Source: Bacillus sp. SLBN-46
GTDB taxonomy: Bacteria > Bacillota > Bacilli > Bacillales > Cytobacillaceae
Direction: 5' to 3'
Assembly (NCBI RefSeq): GCF_031453555.1
Contig: NZ_JAVIZM010000001.1
Location: forward strand, 2,611,001-2,675,000
DNA length: 64,000 nucleotides
Shown: one piece after another, positions 59,218-64,000 of the stretch
How positions within the stretch are numbered: the stretch's first letter is position 1
How the letters are laid out: every line of letters begins with the position of its first letter
The notes under the pieces: generated by a model
Databases searched by the model: none
What the model was told of the DNA's origin: nothing
The model's input: the letters and a program-made list of their open reading frames with translations, nothing else
Translations under genes and position numbers: made by a program

Positions 59218-60069
59218 ATGGCTTTGCGAACGATTTTCTATGAAGAGATTGTGAACCGGGTGGCAGAAATGTGTCAAGAAGCGAATTTTGAACTGGGCCA
59301 AGATGTGATTCAAGCCTTTCGATCTGCGTTAAAAAAAGAAACCTCGGAAACAGGTAGAGACATTTTAGAACAATTGTTACTAAATGCTGATATCGCCCGT
59401 TCAGAGCGTGTTCCTATGTGCCAGGATACAGGAGTCTCTGTTTTTATCGTAGAGGTCGGTCAAGATTGCCATATTTCCGGCGGCAGTCTTTACGATGCGA
59501 TAAATGAAGGAGTCAAAAAAGGGTACGAAGAGGGGTATTTAAGACATTCCATTGTCGACCATCCGATAACAAGAGAAAAAAGTAAGGGTTATAACACCCC
59601 TTCGATTATTCATATTGAGATTGTACCAGGAAATGAGTTAGTGATCCATATGTCAGCCAAAGGCGGCGGCAGTGAAAATATGAGTGCCTTAAAGATGTTA
59701 AAACCTGCTGATGGATTATCCGGGATTAAAGATTTTATCTTAAGTATTGTAGCTCAAGCGGGACCGAATGCCTGTCCACCGTTAGTTGTTGGTGTAGGGA
59801 TCGGCGGGAATTTTGAGCGCTGCGCTTATTTGGCAAAGAAATCGTTATTTCGGCCAATTGGACATCGGAGTGACTTGCGCGAAATCGCGGAGCTCGAACA
59901 GGATCTTATTGAAAAAATCAATGAGCTAGGCATTGGACCACAGGGAATGGGTGGGAATACAACGGCACTGGATGTAAAAGTTGAGATTGAACCTTGTCAT
60001 ATCGCTGCTCTGCCTGTAGCAGTGAATTTGAACTGCCATGCAAGCAGACATAAAGAAGTCAGAATATAG
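59218..60069 (+). CDS. class I fumarase type hydratase, alpha subunit (second copy)
   Basis: Alpha subunit of 283 residues, paralogous to the gene at 42224. The cluster cysteines are C68 in PMCQDTGVSVF, C186 in NACPPLVVGVGIGG and C273 in LNCHASRHK; SAKGGGSENMSALKML is the substrate loop. Placed directly after a succinate-dehydrogenase-like flavoprotein (gap eight bases), it would hydrate the double bond that enzyme makes, for example mesaconate to citramalate. AAAGGAGAAG precedes the ATG. Confidence 0.9.
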   Translation: MALRTIFYEEIVNRVAEMCQEANFELGQDVIQAFRSALKKETSETGRDILEQLLLNADIARSERVPMCQDTGVSVFIVEVGQDCHISGGSLYDAINEGVKKGYEEGYLRHSIVDHPITREKSKGYNTPSIIHIEIVPGNELVIHMSAKGGGSENMSALKMLKPADGLSGIKDFILSIVAQAGPNACPPLVVGVGIGGNFERCAYLAKKSLFRPIGHRSDLREIAELEQDLIEKINELGIGPQGMGGNTTALDVKVEIEPCHIAALPVAVNLNCHASRHKEVRI

Positions 60070-60081
60070 GAGGCAGCATCG

Positions 60082-60657
60082 ATGTCAGTAGTTCATATAA
60101 CGAATCCAATAACCGAAGACGAAATAGCAAAATTAAAAGCGGGTGATAGAGTTTTATTAAGTGGAACAATCTATACGGCTAGAGATGCGGCCCATAAAAG
60201 AATGATAGAAACGCTGGAAAAAGGAGAAAAACTGCCTTTTAATGTGGATGGACAAACAATTTACTATGTCGGGCCCACTCCTGCAAAGCCCGGACGTGTT
60301 ATTGGTTCAGCTGGCCCCACTACAAGTGGTCGGATGGATAAGTATACTCCGGCTTTATTGGAACTCGGTCTTAAAGGTATGATCGGGAAAGGGTTCCGTA
60401 GTGGAGAAGTCATTGAATCGATGAAGAAAAATAAAGCGATCTATTTTGCTGCAATTGGCGGTTCGGGAGCGCTGATAGCACGAACGATTCAATCTGTTGA
60501 GGTCATCGCCTATGAAGACTTAGGCCCAGAAGCCATCTATAAGTTAACAATTAAAGACTTTCCAGCCGTGGTCATCATCGATGGCGAGGGAAATGATTGG
60601 TACCAACTTGGAAAACAACAATTTCAGGATCAATATTATGGACAAGGTGCCGATTGA
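60082..60657 (+). CDS. class I fumarase type hydratase, beta subunit (second copy)
   Basis: Beta subunit of 191 residues, paralogous to the gene at 43078. It shows LSGTIYTARDAAHKRMI, YYVGPTPAKPGRVIGSAGPTTSGRMD, MIGKGFRSGEVIE and EDLGPEAIYKLTIKDFPA. The gene starts 12 bases after the alpha subunit behind AGGAGG. It closes the first transcription block of the cluster; a weak hairpin and a promoter follow. Confidence 0.9.
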   Translation: MSVVHITNPITEDEIAKLKAGDRVLLSGTIYTARDAAHKRMIETLEKGEKLPFNVDGQTIYYVGPTPAKPGRVIGSAGPTTSGRMDKYTPALLELGLKGMIGKGFRSGEVIESMKKNKAIYFAAIGGSGALIARTIQSVEVIAYEDLGPEAIYKLTIKDFPAVVIIDGEGNDWYQLGKQQFQDQYYGQGAD

Positions 60658-60737
60658 GATAACTGTAGCCTTGTTTTTTTAAAGTTCGGTTTTCTTTTAC
60701 TTGAATAGTAGTAAATTTGCGAAAATTCAAAAATCTA

Positions 60738-60766
60738 TTGAAATTGTATTTTGGATACAGTATCCT
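60738..60766 (+). promoter_or_regulatory. promoter of the HMG-CoA lyase operon
   Basis: TTGAAA (60738-60743) and TATCCT (60761-60766) are 17 bases apart. The -10 overlaps the perfect palindrome of box f. Confidence 0.65.
60753..60765. promoter_or_regulatory. candidate GntR box f (GGATACAGTATCC)
   Basis: Perfect inverted repeat GGATAC-A-GTATCC over the -10 element. It is the most symmetrical member of the box family and suggests direct repression of the downstream acyl-CoA genes. Confidence 0.6.
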
Positions 60767-60809
60767 ATTTATAAAGAAAATCATTTTTCAGATGGAGGAA
60801 TCGTATACG

Positions 60810-61739
60810 ATGAATTTAGCTGATACAGTAACAATTTATGAAGTCGGTTTGCGGGATGGTCTTCAGTTAGAATCAAAAATACTAACGGTAGACGAGAAGA
60901 TAGAAATCTTTTCTATGTTGCAAAAGGCAAATGTGACAGAAATTGAATTTGGCTCCTTTGTCCATCCAAAACTCGTCCCGCAAATGGCGAATACCGCATC
61001 GTTTTATTCCCATCTCATGAGATACGATGAGATGCAGCTTGTTGCCCTTGTTCCTAATTTAAAAGGTCTTGAATTGGCAAAACAAATTGGAGTAAAGTCT
61101 GTCAATTATGTTTTTTCAGCAAGCGATACACATAACGAACAAAATGTTCGACAAACTACTGAACAGTCATTGGAAAACTTTAAGTATCTAACTCAATTTG
61201 CATCAGATAACGACATAATTTTAAACGTTACAGTTGCTACCTCATTTGGCTGTCCCTTTGAGGGGACGGTCCCACCACAACGCATCATGAATCTCATTGA
61301 AAAACTTCTTTTACATAACATTAACCGAATTACTCTCGCAGATACAACAGGGATGGCCAATCCTAAGCAAGTATACAATTTAACGAAAAAAGTCGTAAAT
61401 GAATGGCATAATGTTAAATTTGGCTGCCATTTCCATAATACAAGAGGTATGGGGCTTACCAATATTTTGGCTGGTTTAGAGGCAGGAATCACGATTTTCG
61501 ATGCTTCCCTAGGCGGGATTGGAGGCTGTCCATTTGCTCCAGGAGCAACAGGCAATGTTTGTACGGAGGATGTGGTTCACATGTTAGAAGAAATGGGTAT
61601 CGATACGACTATTAATCTAGATGGTCTTATTGCAGCCTCCCACAGGCTGAAAGAATTATTAGAACATGAATTGCCAGGCCAAGTAGCAAAAGCAGGGAAA
61701 AGCTCTCGCTTGTATCCTGTACCAAATAAAATAAGTTAA
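60810..61739 (+). CDS. hydroxymethylglutaryl-CoA lyase
   Basis: TIM-barrel lyase of 309 residues that splits 3-hydroxy-3-methylglutaryl-CoA to acetyl-CoA and acetoacetate. TIYEVGLRDGLQLESK starts the barrel with the Arg-Asp pair, GCHFHNTRGMGLTNILAGLEAG has the metal histidines, and GGIGGCPFAPGATGN is the HMG-CoA lyase signature with its reactive cysteine. ATG at 60810 is taken because TGGAGGA precedes it; an open frame to 60717 would run through the promoter. First gene of an acyl-CoA operon that continues out of the window. Confidence 0.92.
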   Translation: MNLADTVTIYEVGLRDGLQLESKILTVDEKIEIFSMLQKANVTEIEFGSFVHPKLVPQMANTASFYSHLMRYDEMQLVALVPNLKGLELAKQIGVKSVNYVFSASDTHNEQNVRQTTEQSLENFKYLTQFASDNDIILNVTVATSFGCPFEGTVPPQRIMNLIEKLLLHNINRITLADTTGMANPKQVYNLTKKVVNEWHNVKFGCHFHNTRGMGLTNILAGLEAGITIFDASLGGIGGCPFAPGATGNVCTEDVVHMLEEMGIDTTINLDGLIAASHRLKELLEHELPGQVAKAGKSSRLYPVPNKIS

Positions 61740-61753
61740 GGGGATGAGAAAGC

Positions 61754-62554
61754 GTGATAGTCAAAACCTATGAAACCATTAAAGTTGAAAGGGCCGTCGG
61801 CCATAAAGGAATTGTATTGGTAACATTAAACCGACCTGAATCGATGAATGCCATGAATACAAAAATGGCGTTGGAATTAATCGAAGCCTTTGAGGAATTA
61901 AAATATGACGAAACGGTCCGTGTTCTGGTTATTACCAGCTCAGGAGAGAAGAGCTTCTGTGTGGGAGCGGATTTAAAAGAGCGTAATGGTATGACTCAGA
62001 AAGATTGGAAGAAGCAGCATGATGCTTTTGAAAAGGTAACAGAGAGTATCCGAGAATTCCCTTATCCTGTGATTGCTGCTATTAACGGCTATGCACTAGG
62101 AGGGGGGCTGGAGATTGCGCTTAGTTGTGACATTCGAACCGCTACGGAACGTGTTGGATTAGGTCTTCCAGAAGCAAAACTGGGGTTAATTCCTGGAATC
62201 GGAGGTTCTCAATTACTTTCTCGTATTCTACCAATTGGGCTGGCGAAGGAAATGTTATACACCGGAAAACGAATTACCGCAGAAGAAGGAAAGCAGTGGG
62301 GGCTCATTAATCATGTGTTTAAAAGTGAGGCTTTGTTAGATGAAACAATGATCTTGGCAGAAACCATCGCAAATAATGCACCGCTTTCACTAAAAGCGTT
62401 AAAGAAGGCTGTTAATAAAGGAACGGAGACAGACTTATCAACGGGTCTTGTTTTAGAATTAGAAGCTTACTATACATGCGCCAATTCTGAAGATCGACTA
62501 GAAGGCATTTATGCGTTTAACGAAAAGCGTTTGCCTGAGTGGAAAGACCGTTAA
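61754..62554 (+). CDS. enoyl-CoA hydratase/isomerase family protein
   Basis: Crotonase-fold enzyme of 266 residues. The oxyanion-hole strand segments are SFCVGADLKERNGM near residue 62 and AINGYALGGGLEIALSCDIR near 110; the catalytic glutamate is in GLPEAKLGLIPGIGG near 145. In this operon, beside HMG-CoA lyase, 3-methylglutaconyl-CoA hydration is the obvious candidate, though a general enoyl-CoA hydratase is equally possible. GTG at 61754 follows GGGATGAG; gap to the lyase is 14 bases. Confidence 0.9.
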   Translation: MIVKTYETIKVERAVGHKGIVLVTLNRPESMNAMNTKMALELIEAFEELKYDETVRVLVITSSGEKSFCVGADLKERNGMTQKDWKKQHDAFEKVTESIREFPYPVIAAINGYALGGGLEIALSCDIRTATERVGLGLPEAKLGLIPGIGGSQLLSRILPIGLAKEMLYTGKRITAEEGKQWGLINHVFKSEALLDETMILAETIANNAPLSLKALKKAVNKGTETDLSTGLVLELEAYYTCANSEDRLEGIYAFNEKRLPEWKDR

Positions 62555-62611
62555 GGGTTAGATAGTCAAAATAACTGTTTGCATAGAAAAATATTCGGAG
62601 GGAAGATAAAA

Positions 62612-63781
62612 ATGGCTAATACAAAAATGATGGAAAACACAGAACATGAAATGATTCGGAAAAGCGTTCGATCATTATGTGAGCGCTTTCCTGAAGATTA
62701 CTGGCGCGAATTAGATGACAAAGACGCCTATCCAACGGCATTTGTTCAAGCATTAACAGAAGAAGGATGGCTGTCAGTCCTAATTCCTGAAGAATATGGC
62801 GGCGCAGGACTAGGCATGAAGGAAGCCTGTATCATTCTAGAGGAAATTAACCGTTCAGGCGGAAACGCTGGTGCATGTCATGCCCAAATGTATACAATGG
62901 GTGCCCTGCTTCGCTATGGAAATGAGGATCAAAAACAAAGATTTCTACCGAAAATTGCAAGCGGCGAACTTCGTCTCCAAGCCTTTGGTATCACAGAACC
63001 TACTGCAGGAAGTGATACAACTAGCATACAAACATATGCCGAAAGAGTTGGAGACAAGTATGTTGTGCATGGGCAAAAGATTTGGACCTCAAGAGCAGAG
63101 CATTCCGATTTAATGATGTTATTGGCGAGAACGACACCGAAAGAACAGGTAGCGAAGAAAACAGACGGCTTGAGTTTGTTTATTTTAGACATGAAAGAGC
63201 AAGCGGATAAAATTGATATTCGCCCGATTGATACTATGATCAATCATGCAACAACAGAAGTGTTTTTTGAAGGGGCTGAAATCCCGATTGAAAACTTGAT
63301 TGGAGAAGAAGGAAAAGGTTTCCGTTATGTCTTAGGCGGGATGAATGCTGAGCGAATTCTCATCGCCTCTGAATCCATCGGGGACGGTATGTACTTTGTA
63401 GATAAGTCCGTCCAATATGCAAATGAACGGGTCGTATTTGGCCGGTCTATTGGGCAGAATCAAGGGGTTCAATTCCCAATTGCCAGAGGATATATGGATA
63501 TTCAAGCGGCCAAGTTGATGAGAGATAAGGCGGCTGAGATGTTTGATGTAGGAATTGAATGCGGTGCAGAAGCGAACATGGCAAAATACCTTGCATCTGA
63601 AGCAACCTGGCGCGCAGCAAATGCAGCGATGGACACATACGGTGGCTATGGCTTTGCAAAAGAATACAATATCGAAAGAAAATTTAGGGAAGCCCGCTTG
63701 TTTATTGTAGCACCAATTACCAATAACCTGGTTGTAAGCTATGTTGGACAGCATGTCCTTGGGCTACCACGGTCATTCTAA
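62612..63781 (+). CDS. acyl-CoA dehydrogenase with non-standard catalytic base
   Basis: FAD-dependent dehydrogenase of 389 residues. LIPEEYGGAGLGMKEACIILEE, FGITEPTAGSDTTSIQTYA, GQKIWTSRAEHSDLM and the C-terminal GGYGFAKEYNIERKFREARL are typical. The usual glutamate of the YEGT motif is replaced (A367 in IVAPITNN), while Glu247 in GMNAERILIA lies where isovaleryl-CoA and long-chain dehydrogenases carry their base. A branched acyl-CoA such as 3-methylglutaryl-CoA would fit. ATG at 62612 follows GGAGGGAAG. Confidence 0.92.
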   Translation: MANTKMMENTEHEMIRKSVRSLCERFPEDYWRELDDKDAYPTAFVQALTEEGWLSVLIPEEYGGAGLGMKEACIILEEINRSGGNAGACHAQMYTMGALLRYGNEDQKQRFLPKIASGELRLQAFGITEPTAGSDTTSIQTYAERVGDKYVVHGQKIWTSRAEHSDLMMLLARTTPKEQVAKKTDGLSLFILDMKEQADKIDIRPIDTMINHATTEVFFEGAEIPIENLIGEEGKGFRYVLGGMNAERILIASESIGDGMYFVDKSVQYANERVVFGRSIGQNQGVQFPIARGYMDIQAAKLMRDKAAEMFDVGIECGAEANMAKYLASEATWRAANAAMDTYGGYGFAKEYNIERKFREARLFIVAPITNNLVVSYVGQHVLGLPRSF

Positions 63782-63842
63782 TATCGACAATCTGAAGGGC
63801 CTAAAGACAAATAGGTCCTTTCTTGGAAAAGGGGGAGCCAAA

Positions 63843-64000
63843 ATGCCAGGACCATTAAACGGAATTCGAGTAGTGGATGTGACGACAAATATTTCAGGTC
63901 CCAGTTTAACGATGATTCTAGCTGATTTAGGGGCAGAAATCATTAAAATTGAAAGGCCTGATATTGGTGATGATTCACGAGGGATGGGCCCATTTTGGGA
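63843..64000 (+). CDS. family III (CaiB/BaiF) CoA-transferase, 3' end cut by window
   Basis: First 52 codons only. MPGPLNGIRVVDVTTNISGP, LTMILADLGAEIIKIERP and the following GDDSRGMGPFW are diagnostic of the CaiB/BaiF CoA-transferase N-terminus; the catalytic Asp lies beyond the window. ATG at 63843 follows AAAGGGGGAG. In this operon it would load a free dicarboxylic acid with CoA from succinyl-CoA or acetyl-CoA. Confidence 0.9.
   Translation, partial: MPGPLNGIRVVDVTTNISGPSLTMILADLGAEIIKIERPDIGDDSRGMGPFW

Noticed and set aside
60717..60809. 31-residue N-terminal extension of HMG-CoA lyase
   Set aside because: It runs through the promoter and operator box f; the ATG at 60810 has the ribosome site.

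Overview
This window looks like chromosomal DNA of an AT-rich, spore-forming Bacillaceae bacterium (Bacillus/Neobacillus-like; inferred). Strong AGGAGG-type ribosome sites, TTG/GTG starts, a gntRKP operon closely resembling that of B. subtilis with its 18-bp GntR operator and internal cre, an MhqR-type operator, a lysine riboswitch, and SleB-like and coat-kinase-like genes all point there. No rRNA, tRNA, prophage, insertion sequence or CRISPR array was seen. The window starts inside glgC and ends inside a CoA-transferase gene.

Layout. 0-14.9 kb is housekeeping and accessory metabolism: glgC end, an S1-domain protein, a lysine-riboswitch-controlled dapA, a GNAT, an MhqR-type ring-cleavage dioxygenase, two tiny genes, a luciferase-like oxidoreductase, the gluconate operon gntRKP, a gamma-carbonic-anhydrase-like protein, an RMD1-like membrane protein, a LysM/SleB hydrolase, and serC. 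14.9-20.5 kb is a formate module: FNT channel, FdhA-type formate dehydrogenase (broken by a one-base frameshift), a DUF1641 partner, two tiny unnamed proteins and FdhD. 20.8-27.6 kb holds a nucleoside transporter, an AmiS/UreI channel with a ten-codon coupled leader, a sugar-epimerase / duplicated-kinase / glycosyltransferase operon that resembles spore-coat loci, and two uncharacterised genes, one with an apparent non-AUG start. 27.7-30.3 kb is an acetoacetate module (scoA-scoB-thiolase). 30.4-41.3 kb is a mosaic of single genes, including a HesB-like gene interrupted by an in-frame TGA at its only expected cysteine position and followed by a SECIS-like hairpin, so it is probably a selenoprotein.

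41.4-64 kb is catabolic. First comes a GntR-led operon with a two-subunit class I fumarase-type hydratase and a tartrate/D-malate dehydrogenase. Then follows a roughly 19-kb supercluster: DUF1185 - 3-hydroxyisobutyrate-dehydrogenase-like - TRAP receptor on the minus strand, diverging from TRAP permeases, a CitE-like lyase, MmgE/PrpD, a DASS carrier, a second GntR, a SucC/SucD-like ligase (SucC with an in-frame stop), a second MmgE/PrpD, a fumarate-reductase-like flavoprotein, a second fumarase-type pair, HMG-CoA lyase, enoyl-CoA hydratase, acyl-CoA dehydrogenase and a family III CoA-transferase. Related GTATCC/TATCCAAAA boxes occur at six places in this cluster, three of them overlapping or adjoining predicted promoters, and suggest one GntR regulon.

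The gene content suggests import of branched C5-C6 di- or tricarboxylates. One limb (flavoprotein, fumarase-type hydratase, SucCD-like ligase, CitE lyase) would fit methylsuccinate/mesaconate/citramalate to acetyl-CoA and pyruvate. The other (CoA-transferase, dehydrogenase, hydratase, HMG-CoA lyase) would fit 3-methylglutarate-like acids to acetyl-CoA and acetoacetate, which the scoAB-thiolase module could consume. Substrates are inference only.
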